Assembly (NCBI GenBank): GCA_024134725.1
Contig: CP099863.1
Location: 1,731,501 to 1,795,500, forward strand
DNA from: Bacillus sp. 1780r2a1
Lineage (GTDB): Bacteria > Bacillota > Bacilli > Bacillales > Bacillaceae_H
Reading direction: 5' to 3'
Length of the DNA stretch: 64,000 nt
This document shows, in pieces, positions 43,246 through 52,215 of this stretch; the stretch's first letter is position 1, and the number at the start of each line of letters is the position of its first letter. A model generated the notes under the pieces. It did no database searches. It was given only the letters and a program-made list of their open reading frames with translations, and was not told the origin of the DNA. The translations under genes were made by a program, and so were the position numbers.

Positions 43246-44646
43246 ATGAAGCATAGTGAGTATTACGTTACAGATGAGATGGTTATCAGTAATATTGTAG
43301 AGAAACAAAAGCGCTATTTTTACGAGCAGAAAACCAAATCCAAAGCAGTTCGAATACAGGCTCTAAAAGACTTACAATCCATGATTAAATCCAATGAAGA
43401 AGCGATTATGGACGCTTTGAAAAAAGATTTAAACAAATCGGAAGTAGAAGCATACACTTCTGAAATCGGCATTTTGTTAGAAGAAATTCGCTTTACGTTA
43501 AAGCATTTAGATGGGTGGATGAAACCTAAAAAAGCAAAGACGACGCTGACTCATATTGGTTCAAAAGGTTATATTATTCCAGAACCTTACGGAGTTTCGC
43601 TTATTATTGCACCATGGAATTACCCGTTTCAGCTAGCTATTTCACCGCTAATTGGTGCTATCGCAGCAGGTAATACGGCAATTATCAAGCCGTCGGAACT
43701 GACGCCTAACGTTTCAAGGATAATGGAGGAGCTTATTGCTAAAACGTTTGATCCTTCGTTTGTTACAGTTATAGAAGGAGCGGTGGAAACGACTCAAATT
43801 TTATTGAAGCAAACGCTAGATTATATTTTCTTTACAGGAAGTGTCAATGTTGGAAAAGTTATTATGCAAGAAGCAGGAAAGCAGCTCATCCCAGTCACAT
43901 TAGAGTTAGGAGGCAAGAGTCCTTGTATTGTGCATAAGGATGCAAATATTGAACTTGCGGCCAAGCGCATCATGTTTGGTAAAAGTATGAATGCTGGTCA
44001 AACGTGCGTTGCTCCAGACTATCTGTTAGTTCATAAAGATGTAAAGGTTCAGCTTATTGCTGAGCTTCAAAAAGCCGTAACGCAGTTTTATGGTGAAGAT
44101 GCACTCACGAGCGGGCGCTATGGCAGAATTGTTAGTGAGAGACATTTCGATCGTTTAATTGAGTTTTTACAAGATGGAAAACCTGTAATTGGCGGTACTT
44201 ATAATGAAGAAACGCTACAGATTGCTCCAACTGTCTTAGATGAAGTAAAATGGGATTCAAGCGTGATGCAAGAAGAAATCTTCGGGCCGATTTTACCCCT
44301 TATTGAATACGAAAGTGTAGATGAGGTTGTAAGTGCAGTTCATCAAAAAGCAAAGCCGTTAGCTCTATATTTGTTTTCAGAAAGTGAAGACGTTCAGCAG
44401 CAAATTATCAATACAACTTCATTTGGTGGTGGATGCATTAACGATACAATTATGCACTTAGCAACCCCACACCTTCCGTTTGGAGGAGTGGGAGAAAGTG
44501 GAATTGGTCAATATCACGGTGAAGCTAGTTTTAAAACGTTTTCTCACTTTAAAAGTGTTCTGAAACAAACGACAAAGTTTGATTTTGCTTTTAAATATCC
44601 GTCTGACAATCAAAGTTTAAAAACGATTAAAAAATTCTTAAAATAA
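43246..44646 (+). CDS. Aldehyde dehydrogenase, class 3 type (YwdH-like)
   Basis: 466-aa ALDH3-group enzyme. General base Glu in TLELGGKSPCIVH (about residue 222), nucleophile Cys in NAGQTCVAPDYLLVH (about 256), and PWNYPFQLAISPLIGAIAAG near residue 118. ALDH3 members oxidise medium and long aliphatic or aromatic aldehydes. The C-terminal LPFGGVGESGIGQYHGE motif is typical. Start ATG 43246 follows AAAGAGGTG. Last gene of the SDR-ArsR-ALDH operon. Confidence 0.92.
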   Translation: MKHSEYYVTDEMVISNIVEKQKRYFYEQKTKSKAVRIQALKDLQSMIKSNEEAIMDALKKDLNKSEVEAYTSEIGILLEEIRFTLKHLDGWMKPKKAKTTLTHIGSKGYIIPEPYGVSLIIAPWNYPFQLAISPLIGAIAAGNTAIIKPSELTPNVSRIMEELIAKTFDPSFVTVIEGAVETTQILLKQTLDYIFFTGSVNVGKVIMQEAGKQLIPVTLELGGKSPCIVHKDANIELAAKRIMFGKSMNAGQTCVAPDYLLVHKDVKVQLIAELQKAVTQFYGEDALTSGRYGRIVSERHFDRLIEFLQDGKPVIGGTYNEETLQIAPTVLDEVKWDSSVMQEEIFGPILPLIEYESVDEVVSAVHQKAKPLALYLFSESEDVQQQIINTTSFGGGCINDTIMHLATPHLPFGGVGESGIGQYHGEASFKTFSHFKSVLKQTTKFDFAFKYPSDNQSLKTIKKFLK

Positions 44647-44657
44647 CGTTAAATGAG

Positions 44658-44688
44658 AGGGCTTCTCTTTATAAGAAGCCCTGTTTGT
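44658..44688 (+). terminator. Terminator after aldehyde dehydrogenase
   Basis: The stem AGGGCTTCT / AGAAGCCCT is followed by a T-rich but interrupted tract. Confidence 0.6.
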
Positions 44689-45377
44689 TATGAGTGCACA
44701 GTGGTTTGAGAGAGGGGCCATTGCTCTTGTTTATAGGCCATGTCCCAAAATAAATACTCAAGTTCACAGCTTTTTATAAAGTGTTCTTTCATGCGTTGAC
44801 GTTCCTCAACAGAAGCTTTTTCTGCTAGATTATCCAATTTTTCACAAAACCACTTTGTCGTTTCTTTCATTTCTCCGTTAGTATAAAAGGAAATCCATTC
44901 GTAAAAAGGATGATCTGGTGTTATGTTTCTTTCGTTTGCAATACGTTCCCCAATTTCAACGTACGTCCATGGACAAGGTAATAAAACAGCAATAATTTCA
45001 CCTAGTGTTCCTGTATGTGCCACTGTCATCATGTGACTGATATAGTGGTTGGCTGTTGGTGCTAATGGTTGATGCTTCATGTCTTCATATCGAATGCCAG
45101 CTACTTCACAAAAATTATTATGGGGATGGACTTCACTATGTAAAACAATTGAAATACCGTTGTTAAACACTTCCATTTCATCGCGGGTACTACATTTTGT
45201 TAACGCCGCACCATATATACGAACAAAAGCAGTTAAATACTCATAGTCCTGTGCTACATAGTGAATTAAAGCTTCTTTTGGAACTTTTCCCTCCTTAATA
45301 CCTACAACAAAGGGATGTTGAAAAATGGCATCGTAAATGTAAGATGCTTCCTTGCGTAATTGAGCTGAAAATGACAA
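44688..45377 (-). CDS. tenA: Thiaminase II / aminopyrimidine aminohydrolase
   Basis: 229-aa TenA, hydrolysing 4-amino-5-aminomethyl-2-methylpyrimidine in salvage of degraded thiamin. The nucleophile Cys135 lies in LLPCPWTYVEIG at the same number as in B. subtilis TenA. HPFVVGIKEG, YVAQDYEYL and FYTNGEMKETTKWFC are family blocks. Ribosome site GGAGG just upstream. Not clustered with thiO/thiS/thiG/thiF/thiD as in B. subtilis; it stands alone behind its own TPP riboswitch and terminator. Confidence 0.95.
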   Translation of the reverse strand: MSFSAQLRKEASYIYDAIFQHPFVVGIKEGKVPKEALIHYVAQDYEYLTAFVRIYGAALTKCSTRDEMEVFNNGISIVLHSEVHPHNNFCEVAGIRYEDMKHQPLAPTANHYISHMMTVAHTGTLGEIIAVLLPCPWTYVEIGERIANERNITPDHPFYEWISFYTNGEMKETTKWFCEKLDNLAEKASVEERQRMKEHFIKSCELEYLFWDMAYKQEQWPLSQTTVHS

Positions 45378-45433
45378 TTGTTATTCCTCCCTAATTGAAT
45401 CCACAAGAAGAGCACGTATAAATAGGGACAAAA

Positions 45434-45467
45434 ACAAAAAAACACCCCATTATCTATGGAGTGGTAA
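45434..45467 (-). terminator. Riboswitch-controlled terminator of tenA
   Basis: On the reverse strand, CACTCCAT / ATGGGGTG (one G-U pair) is followed by a long T-tract, between the TPP aptamer and tenA. This is the expected transcription-attenuation expression platform. Confidence 0.82.
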
Positions 45468-45502
45468 AGGCAATTGTGGATGTATGACACAACAACGCCG
45501 TA

Positions 45503-45584
45503 CCACTTCCCTACGCTGGTATAAACCAGATCAGGTTCAAAGGGATCAAGATTCCTTGTCTCAGCCAAAAGGCACCCCTAGTGG
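45503..45584 (-). ncRNA. TPP riboswitch (THI element) of tenA
   Basis: On the reverse strand the conserved THI segments appear in order: AGGGGTGCC, GGCTGAGA, then GATCCCTTTGAACCTGATCT and GCGTAGGGAAGTGG. Thiamin pyrophosphate binding should favour the downstream terminator and shut off tenA. Confidence 0.95.
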
Positions 45585-45983
45585 ATTCTTTCATGTGTTC
45601 CTATTTAATCTAACATAAAAAAAAGAATTATACAAAAGTTTAGAAAGAATGATTCAAAAGTAACAAAGTATAGTGATCTGAATATTTATATTGTTTAAAA
45701 AATAACCGAGATAAATTACCTATGAAACTAGTAACTATACGCTTGAAGTAGTTGATGAAAAAATAAGAAAATTGTCACGAATCCTGTCGAAATGTGCAAA
45801 GGCTGCACTATCATGCTATAATAATCGTAAGCTCGTTACGTTTAAACAAGCTCAATTAAAGAATTAAGCTACAAATTAAAAAGGTGTTTAGCTGAAGCTA
45901 AATGGCCTTTTCAGTTTGCTTAGTTTAATATAAATTAGTCCTGTCAATTTAGTAGGAATTATATTTTTTAAGGAGGTTGTTTA
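45585..45983 (+). promoter_or_regulatory. Leader region of the GltS-like gene
   Basis: No gene is supported in this AT-rich stretch. An extended -10 TGCTATAAT lies near 45812. About 70 bases further, AAAAGG-TGT-TTAGCT / AGCTAA-ATGG-CCTTTT (near 45877-45911) forms a terminator-like imperfect hairpin. A short RNA of about 90 nt or an attenuator upstream of the transporter is possible. The ribosome site AAGGAGG lies just before ATG 45984. Confidence 0.4.
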
Positions 45984-47360
45984 ATGAATTTATCAGCATG
46001 GGATTTATTTGTGGATGTTGGTTTCATCTCACTTCTATTAGTGGCTGGTACCATTATTCGAGCAAAGGTCAGGTGGGTACAAAATTTATTTTTACCTGCG
46101 AGTATTATTGCAGGAATTTTGGGCTTAGCATTAGGGCCAAACGGTATTGGTCTCATTCCATTCACTAATCAAATTGGAACGTATCCAGGTATCTTAATTG
46201 CGGTCATCTTTGGTGCGATTCCAATTGCAACTCAAAGTGTAAAGTTTAAAGAAATAGCTGGCCGCGTAGGTAGTATGTGGTCATATTCTCAAATGATTAT
46301 GCTAGCGATGTGGGGAGTCGGTTTACTATTTTCATTGCTACTATTAAATAACGTTTGGGGAGATTTAAACTTAGGGTTTGGTTTGTTATTAGCAGCAGGA
46401 TTTATTGGTGGGCATGGAACAGCGGCTGCTGTGGGAGACGCATTTGCAAAGCAAGGATGGGAAGAAGGATTATCGTTAGCGATGACATCAGCAACAATTG
46501 GTGTTATTTGCTCAATTGTAGTAGGACTAGCGTTTATTAAATATTATTCAAAAAAAGGTGAAACAAATTACCTTGCAAGATTTGAAGATTTACCACGAGA
46601 ACTACGCACAGGATTAATCCCTCCCGAAAAGCGCACTTCTACAAAAATGGATACGGTATCATCGATTGCTGTTGATCCACTTGTCTTACATGTAGCGTTA
46701 GTGACAATTATCGCATTGGGTGGTTATTACTTAAGTGAGTTAGGTCAAACGTTGTTGCCTTCAGTAACAATACCAGCTTTCTCCTTAGCATTTCTTGTAG
46801 GGCTAGCTATTAAAGGTATTATGAAGAAAACGAACAGCGATCAGTATATTAATGCAGACGTAATGAATCGAATTAGCGGAAGCGCAACAGACTTTTTAGT
46901 AGCGTTTGGTATCGCTTCTATTAGTTTATCAGCAGTAGCGAGCTACATCGTACCTTTTGCACTGTTGTTAGTGTTTGGCCTAGTGTTTGCATGGTTTGTA
47001 TTCCGAATTCTTTCTGGTAAGTTCTTTGGTCCAATTTGGTTTGAACGAGGAATTTTTACTTGGGGTTGGATTACAGGAACAACAGCAATGGGAATTGCAT
47101 TATTGCGTATCGCGGACCCAGAAAGCAAAAGTAAAACACTTGATGATTATGCATTGGCGTATATACCGATTGCGCCGGTAGAGATTCTTCTTATTACATT
47201 TGCTCCGTTAATGATCGCAACGAACCAGCATTGGTTGTTTGTACTTATTACACTTGGAGCGAGCATCGCTATTTATTTATTTGCAATGTCAAGAGGCTGG
47301 GTGAAAAACGAAAAGAAATCATCGAGTCAATCAAGAAGTATAGAAGCAAACTCAAAATAA
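45984..47360 (+). CDS. GltS-type sodium/glutamate symporter family protein
   Basis: 458-aa membrane carrier with about 11-12 segments in two inverted halves. The conserved glycine-rich reentrant loop GFIGGHGTAAAVGDAF lies near residue 140 and its counterpart GIFTWGWITGTTAMGIAL near 360. The GltS family imports glutamate with Na+. The central loop (about 195-230) is long and charged. Substrate by family only. A full ribosome site AAGGAGG precedes the start. Terminator follows directly. Confidence 0.85.
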   Translation: MNLSAWDLFVDVGFISLLLVAGTIIRAKVRWVQNLFLPASIIAGILGLALGPNGIGLIPFTNQIGTYPGILIAVIFGAIPIATQSVKFKEIAGRVGSMWSYSQMIMLAMWGVGLLFSLLLLNNVWGDLNLGFGLLLAAGFIGGHGTAAAVGDAFAKQGWEEGLSLAMTSATIGVICSIVVGLAFIKYYSKKGETNYLARFEDLPRELRTGLIPPEKRTSTKMDTVSSIAVDPLVLHVALVTIIALGGYYLSELGQTLLPSVTIPAFSLAFLVGLAIKGIMKKTNSDQYINADVMNRISGSATDFLVAFGIASISLSAVASYIVPFALLLVFGLVFAWFVFRILSGKFFGPIWFERGIFTWGWITGTTAMGIALLRIADPESKSKTLDDYALAYIPIAPVEILLITFAPLMIATNQHWLFVLITLGASIAIYLFAMSRGWVKNEKKSSSQSRSIEANSK

Positions 47361-47392
47361 AAACTCAGCCTTAGGCTGAGTTTTTATTTTTT
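47361..47392 (+). terminator. Terminator after GltS-like gene
   Basis: The perfect stem AAACTCAGCC / GGCTGAGTTT with a 3-base loop is followed by a long T-tract. Confidence 0.9.
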
Positions 47393-47536
47393 TTAGGAGT
47401 CAAAAGGCCTATTCTAAGAAATTTTGTGAACGAGTGCATAAATTTAGTTCAGACGAGGTATTAATGAAGAGAAGCTACTATTTGATCTTTTTAGCTAGGA
47501 CGACTATATTCACATCTACAGGAAAGGAGAAATAGT

Positions 47537-48280
47537 ATGGCGAATTTTCGTTTTTATAGCATCTTAAATGCGATTGGTCTCGTTCTCGTGTTAATCGTAA
47601 ACTATTTAGCAAACGCGTTACCGATAGGTGGGCAAAATACAGGTGAGGTGTCTGATAGTGTGCCAACGCTATTTACACCAGCGGGTTATGCATTTGCAAT
47701 ATGGGGGCTCATCTATACGCTTTTGGTCATCTGGGTTATTCGTCAATTTATTGCAAGAGAAGATCAAAAAGAAATTTATGCGAAAATTGGTATTTGGTTC
47801 TTTATTAGTTGTTTACTAAACAGTGCTTGGATCTTTATCTTCCAATATCGTTATTTCACTCTTGCCTTACTCGTAATTGTTCTATTCTTAGTAACGCTGA
47901 TGATTATTTACTCCATTATTCAAAATTCAAGAATGACAACGTGGTTCATGAGGTTACCAATTTCTATTTATATTGGGTGGGTCTCCGTAGCAACAATTGT
48001 TAATGTCTTTGTTGTATTCCAAGCTAATGGAATTGAAACGTTATTTGGTTTAAGTGAAGAGACGTGGGCCATCATTATGCTTATAGTGGGAGGAATATTA
48101 GGTATTCTGTTTACAAGAAAAAACAGAGACATTGCATATTCACTCGTGTTTGTATGGGCTTTTATTGCAATTTCTGTTAAGCAAAGTGCATATTCAGGAA
48201 TTGTAACAACAGTTTGGATTGTAGTTGTGATATTGGTCCTTAATATCCTTGTTCAACTCATTCGTAATTATCGAAAGTGA
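47537..48280 (+). CDS. TspO/MBR-related tryptophan-rich membrane protein
   Basis: 247-aa membrane protein with seven predicted segments, longer than classical five-helix TspO (about 160 aa). The TspO-like features are FTPAGYAFAIWGLIYTLLV (about residues 45-63), LNSAWIFIFQYR and LPISIYIGWVSVATIVN. TspO proteins bind tetrapyrroles and sterol-like ligands; the role of this long bacterial form is unknown. Ribosome site AAGGAG. Monocistronic; its terminator hairpin lies inside the end of a tiny convergent gene. Confidence 0.8.
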   Translation: MANFRFYSILNAIGLVLVLIVNYLANALPIGGQNTGEVSDSVPTLFTPAGYAFAIWGLIYTLLVIWVIRQFIAREDQKEIYAKIGIWFFISCLLNSAWIFIFQYRYFTLALLVIVLFLVTLMIIYSIIQNSRMTTWFMRLPISIYIGWVSVATIVNVFVVFQANGIETLFGLSEETWAIIMLIVGGILGILFTRKNRDIAYSLVFVWAFIAISVKQSAYSGIVTTVWIVVVILVLNILVQLIRNYRK

Positions 48281-48281
48281 A

Positions 48282-48313
48282 GAAATCCTAGCGATGGCTA
48301 GGGTTTCTTTTTT
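48282..48313 (+). terminator. Terminator after TspO-like gene
   Basis: The stem GAAATCCTAGC / GCTAGGGTTTC (one T-G pair) is followed by T8. It overlaps the 3' end of the reverse-strand small gene. Confidence 0.85.
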
Positions 48314-48411
48314 TCGTTGCGCTCCTCTAATAAGGAAGAGGTAAAACCAATTAAGCAAATCAATATGCCAAAAGGGACAACAATGGGAATAAAAGATAAA
48401 ATAAAGGTCAT
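48298..48411 (-). CDS. Small membrane protein (37 aa)
   Basis: Reverse-strand frame with a textbook ribosome site (AAAGGAGGG, six bases before ATG 48411). It encodes MTFILSFIPIVVPFGILICL, then IGFTSSLLEE and a basic tail RNEKKKP. One membrane helix with a charged, positive C-terminal end. Size and layout recall small subunits of membrane complexes, but I recognise no family. Its C-terminal codons overlap the terminator of the converging gene, which constrains that end. Below usual gene-finder size limits. Confidence 0.6.
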   Translation of the reverse strand: MTFILSFIPIVVPFGILICLIGFTSSLLEERNEKKKP

Positions 48412-48542
48412 TCTGTACCCTCCTTTACACAGGATTGATTATATCTATAAGTATGTAGAGAAGAAAAAAATAGTCTAGGATGTTTAAATACGTGCATTCA
48501 AGGCTATAGGATAAGTGATAAAGTAGAAGAGGAGCGGAAAAA

Positions 48543-48722
48543 ATGACCTATTTAGTAGCGTATACGAATAAAGAAAACATGGAATATAGTCAAATTACAT
48601 GCCGAAATCAGGCGGAAGCGGAGCAAGAAGCCCTTAGGTTAGAAAAGGAGGGACATTTGCATATTGAAATTATTTCGAATCAAGAAGCATATGACGGTGA
48701 CGAATCTTCTTTTCGTGAATAG
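48543..48722 (+). CDS. Unknown small acidic protein (59 aa)
   Basis: The ribosome site GAGGAGCGG stands eight bases before the ATG. The product begins MTYLVAYTNKENMEYSQITC and continues as an amphipathic helix (RNQAEAEQEALRLEKEGHLH) and a short strand, IEIISNQEAYDGDESSF. The beta-alpha-beta pattern suggests a small folded domain. No family recognised. It lies 138 bases upstream of the NSS transporter in the same direction with no clear terminator between. Confidence 0.65.
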   Translation: MTYLVAYTNKENMEYSQITCRNQAEAEQEALRLEKEGHLHIEIISNQEAYDGDESSFRE

Positions 48723-48859
48723 TTAGAACTGAAAAATTATTGTAAGAAAATGAAATAAGCAATGTTTTTCTTGAAAAAGTGCAATAGAGAATGATTTTCT
48801 CTTCGAGATATGATAAAGTACTATTCAGATGAGTATAGAAGAGGAGAGAATTTGGTTAT

Positions 48860-50194
48860 ATGAGTAAAGCAAATCAGTGGTCTTCACGTTTAGGATTCGT
48901 ATTAGCATCTGCAGGTGCTGCGATCGGTCTTGGTGCCATTTGGAAATTTCCCTATGTGACTGGGACAAGCGGTGGAGGAGCATTCTTTTTATTATTTGTA
49001 CTGTTTACGCTCTTTATTGGATTGCCGCTGTTGTTAGCGGAATTCATTATTGGTAGACATACTGGAAAAGAAGCGATTAGTGCGTATAAGGCAATTGCCC
49101 CCAATACAGCTTGGGTTTGGATTGGGAGAGTAGGTGTTCTTAGCTGTCTTGTCTTGCTGTCTTTTTACAGCGTTGTAGGCGGATGGATTATGCTTTATAC
49201 CATTATGAGCTTTAGTGGATTACTTACTGGGAAAGAATATGGTGCACTTTTTAATACGATTATCGCAGAGCCTTATCTCGTAATTGGAGCGCAGGCTTTA
49301 TTTTTGATTATCAACGTATATGTTATATCAAGAGGAGTTCAAAAAGGGATTGAGCGTGCAAATAAATATATGATGCCTTTGTTATTTATTTGTTTTTTAA
49401 TTATCGTTGTTCGTTCTTTGACCCTAGATGGCGCAACAGAAGGTATAGAGTTCTTTTTGAAGCCTGACTTTAGCGCTATTACAGGTACATCTGTCCTGTA
49501 CGCATTAGGGCAGTCTTTCTTTTCTTTATGTGTGGGTTTATCTTGCATGGTTACGTATAGTTCATATTTAGGAAAAGACATAAGCTTAACAAAATCTGCT
49601 GGTTCCATCTCTATTTTAAATCTGGTTGTATCATTGCTAGCTGGACTAGCTATTTTCCCTGCCGTATTTGCATTAGGCATGGAGCCAACCGAAGGGCCAG
49701 GATTACTTTTTGTTGTATTGCCACAAGTGTTTGAGCAAGTACCATTTGGATCTGTATTTTTAGCACTATTCTTGCTGTTATTTTTATTTGCAACGTTAAC
49801 GTCGTCTTTTTCACTACTCGAAATTATTGTGGCGGCTCTTACAAAAGAAAAGCAGGAAAAACGCCCGAGATCTGCAATGTTAGCAGGGGGGATTGTCTTT
49901 CTTGTAGGATTGCCTTCAGCGTTGTCATTTGGTGTTTTAAAGAATGTCACGGTGTTTGGTAGAAACATTTTTGATACAGCAGATTTCTTTGTAAGTAATT
50001 TAATGCTTCCTATAGGAAGTTTATTAATCGCTATTTTTATTACATGGAAAATGAAAAAAGAACACGTGTTTGAAGAATTTAAAGCCGGAAGCGTCAAGTC
50101 CGAAAAGCTATTTTCAACGTGGTTTATCTTAGTTAAATATGTGTTACCGTTCATTATTATTGTGGTTTTATTTAACTTAGTTAGTGCCTATTAG
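48860..50194 (+). CDS. Neurotransmitter:sodium symporter family transporter
   Basis: 444-aa NSS-family carrier with 11-12 membrane segments, in the class of LeuT/TnaT amino-acid importers. The N-terminal signature WSSRLGFVLASAGAAIGLGA and the unwound helix 1 GAIWKFPYVTGTSGGGAF are intact, with the Na+-site SFFSLCVGLSCM further on. The 11-helix bacterial forms end as here. B. subtilis relatives are YocR and YhdH. Substrate is probably an amino acid, unproven. Monocistronic with a bidirectional terminator. Confidence 0.92.
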   Translation: MSKANQWSSRLGFVLASAGAAIGLGAIWKFPYVTGTSGGGAFFLLFVLFTLFIGLPLLLAEFIIGRHTGKEAISAYKAIAPNTAWVWIGRVGVLSCLVLLSFYSVVGGWIMLYTIMSFSGLLTGKEYGALFNTIIAEPYLVIGAQALFLIINVYVISRGVQKGIERANKYMMPLLFICFLIIVVRSLTLDGATEGIEFFLKPDFSAITGTSVLYALGQSFFSLCVGLSCMVTYSSYLGKDISLTKSAGSISILNLVVSLLAGLAIFPAVFALGMEPTEGPGLLFVVLPQVFEQVPFGSVFLALFLLLFLFATLTSSFSLLEIIVAALTKEKQEKRPRSAMLAGGIVFLVGLPSALSFGVLKNVTVFGRNIFDTADFFVSNLMLPIGSLLIAIFITWKMKKEHVFEEFKAGSVKSEKLFSTWFILVKYVLPFIIIVVLFNLVSAY

Positions 50195-50196
50195 GC

Positions 50197-50230
50197 AAAA
50201 AAAAGCACTCCAGAAGGAGTGCTTTTTTTT
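50197..50230. terminator. Bidirectional terminator
   Basis: The stem AAAAAAAAGCACTCC / GGAGTGCTTTTTTTT with a 4-base loop separates converging genes. Confidence 0.92.
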
Positions 50231-50803
50231 ATTTTGCAAAAACGTGGTCACCAATTGTAGTAGTAACTTCTTTTTGACGTAGCCATTGGTTATCTGTTTT
50301 TGAAGGGTTGAAGAAGAAGAGAGAACCGCTTCCTTGTCCGTGTAATGCTAACGCTTCATTTACTGCTTTTTTCGCTTCAGCATCCGCTGGCTTGTTAATT
50401 TCACCATTGCTTACAGGTTCAAACTGGCCTTTTTGGTAAATGACTTCACGAATAGAATTTGGGAATGCATCATCATCGACGCGGTTTAAGATAACAGTCG
50501 CAACTGCAACCTTTCCAGGATAAGGCTCTCCTTTTGCTTCTGCATGAATAATACGAGCTAATAGATCTTTGTCTGTACTGCTAATTGAACTTGGGATTTT
50601 TAGTGTTTCATTGATTGCAAGTCCGTCAGTTTCTTTATTGTTTTCCTCTTTTAAATCTTTGATAGAGACACCATATTCCATCCCAATTTTATAAAGGGAA
50701 TCGCCGCTTTCTACGCGATGCGTTGTTTCCGCTGCGCTTGCTGAATGCCCTAATCCGAGCATAGGCACTGTTAAAGCACCAATAATAGCTAATCTTTTCC
50801 ACA
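50229..50803 (-). CDS. LysM and SleB-type cell-wall hydrolase
   Basis: 191-aa exported protein. Signal peptide to about residue 25 (WKRLAIIGALTVPMLGLGHS, cleavage after SAAEA-like SASAAE), one LysM peptidoglycan-binding repeat (HRVESGDSLYKIGMEYGVSI, about 27-70), then a Hydrolase_2 (CwlJ/SleB) domain with the catalytic Glu in LLARIIHAEAKGEPYPGKVA. The layout is that of B. subtilis YkvT. SleB relatives are lytic transglycosylases of the spore cortex; YkvT-type proteins are not essential for germination. ATG 50803 follows GGAGG by about ten bases; longer in-frame starts lack a ribosome site. Confidence 0.88.
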
Positions 50804-50843
50804 TAGTTTTATAACCTCCGATGTGTATTGTTTTAGCGTGCAC

Positions 50844-51059
50844 GTTCTAAAGAGTAACAGCTTACGAGGTGTCTTGTCATTAATGAAAACATACCAGTCT
50901 AGGAAGATATTAAATAAATTTAACAATAATCGTAATAAATGCCCATATCTTTAATGGATAGTAAACGTTGCGCTTTAAAAGAGTGAAATAACGAAGAAGA
51001 GTACCTATCCGTAAAGATACAATTAGTTCAAATAATTATTCTTATTTCTAAAAAGAGGA
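50844..51059. other. Intergenic stretch, nothing recognised
   Basis: AT-rich sequence between divergent genes. It probably holds the promoter of the LysM/SleB gene, but I see no convincing box, hairpin or small gene. Confidence 0.4.
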
Positions 51060-51116
51060 TTGACTTGAAATTCAAGGTGGATTATAATGAGCGTGTAACT
51101 AGTTAACCGTTTAACT
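51060..51116 (+). promoter_or_regulatory. Promoter with LacI-type operator O1
   Basis: The near-consensus promoter TTGACT (51060-51065), 17 bases, TATAAT (51083-51088) is followed by AGTTAAC-CG-TTTAACT-like palindrome AGTTAACCGTTTAACT (51101-51116) with the central CG typical of LacI-family operators, located about +6 to +21. Confidence 0.8.
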
Positions 51117-51127
51117 GGAGTGGGTAT

Positions 51128-52162
51128 ATGAATGGAAAAATAACGATTCGAGATGTTGCAAAGCACGCAGGAGTTTCTCCCGCAGCTGTATCTTATGTGT
51201 TAAATGGTATTAACAAAGTATCAGATGAAACAAAACAGAGAATTTTGAAAGCGGTTAAAGAACTTGAATATGAACCAAATCTAACGGCAGTAAGTTTGTC
51301 AAAGCGAAAATCAAACGTCATTGCGGTTATGTTTCCTTTAGTGAATGATTCCCTTGTTACGATGTTTAAAGATAATCACTATCAAAGTGAAATGATTAGT
51401 GGAATCGAATACGTACTTCGTAAAAATGGATATGATTTACTCATTTCAGGTGTGCAAAGTCCAAGTGAGTGCATGAAATGGATTCGCAAGCGAAACGTAG
51501 ATGGCCTAGTATTTTTAGGCGTATTTCCAAATCGTTTATACGAAGAGATGAAAGCGTTATCTAAGCCTATCGTGTTAGTAGATACATACGATAAGTACGA
51601 GCGTTATTTCAATCATATTACGATGAACGATGAGGAAGGTGGCTATCAAGCTACGAAACATTTAATTGAGCTAGGTCATAGTGCAATCGGTTTCATTGCT
51701 CATCGAATGACAAATAGCCCTATCGACCATAAGCGGTTTATTGGCTACGAAAAAGCGCTCAAAGAGGCGGGGATCAAGCCGTGCAAATCACATATATTCG
51801 AAGCGTTAGATAGTTCATTTGAAAATGGATACAGGGTGGGAAAAGAGTTATTATCACGTCCACATTCTATGTCTGCATTCTTTGCTTCATCTGATACGCT
51901 AGCATTAGGAATAATGAAAGCGCTACAAGAAGAAGGTAAGCGCATACCAGAAGATTATTCAATTGTAGGATTTGATGATTTAACGTTTAGTAGTTATGCT
52001 ACACCTAGCTTAACTACGGTACGTCAAGATGTATTTAATAAAGGATCGGTAGCTGCCACATCAATTATTCAAGCAATTGAAAATGAAACTACCGCACTTC
52101 AACATATTCGACTGTCGACTGAGCTCGTTCAGCGGGAGTCCACAGCTAAAAAGAAAAGGTAA
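51128..52162 (+). CDS. LacI-family transcriptional regulator
   Basis: 344-aa LacI/GalR-type repressor. N-terminal [23 protein letters not shown] with the hinge helix [10 protein letters not shown] (residues 50-60), then a periplasmic-binding-like effector domain ([51 protein letters not shown]). First gene of a five-gene operon for an uncommon sugar. An operator-like palindrome lies at its own promoter and a second one before the next gene, so repression is likely autogenous and relieved by a pathway sugar. Confidence 0.94.
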   Translation: MNGKITIRDVAKHAGVSPAAVSYVLNGINKVSDETKQRILKAVKELEYEPNLTAVSLSKRKSNVIAVMFPLVNDSLVTMFKDNHYQSEMISGIEYVLRKNGYDLLISGVQSPSECMKWIRKRNVDGLVFLGVFPNRLYEEMKALSKPIVLVDTYDKYERYFNHITMNDEEGGYQATKHLIELGHSAIGFIAHRMTNSPIDHKRFIGYEKALKEAGIKPCKSHIFEALDSSFENGYRVGKELLSRPHSMSAFFASSDTLALGIMKALQEEGKRIPEDYSIVGFDDLTFSSYATPSLTTVRQDVFNKGSVAATSIIQAIENETTALQHIRLSTELVQRESTAKKKR

Positions 52163-52168
52163 GTGGCA

Positions 52169-52184
52169 GGTTAATCGGTTCACT
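52169..52184 (+). promoter_or_regulatory. LacI-type operator O2 (predicted)
   Basis: GGTTAATCGGTTCACT matches the promoter operator O1 (AGTTAACCGTTTAACT) at 12 of 16 positions including the central CG. It lies between the regulator gene and the ThuA gene, and could serve DNA looping or a second promoter. Confidence 0.5.
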
Positions 52185-52215
52185 AAAAACAAATGGTGTT
52201 AAAGGGGATATAAAA

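Noticed and set aside
49339-50154. 271-codon reverse frame inside the NSS transporter gene
   Set aside because: It is a mirror frame of a clearly real membrane protein, has no ribosome site, and its composition (Asn/Thr/Lys-rich) is an antisense artefact of hydrophobic codons.
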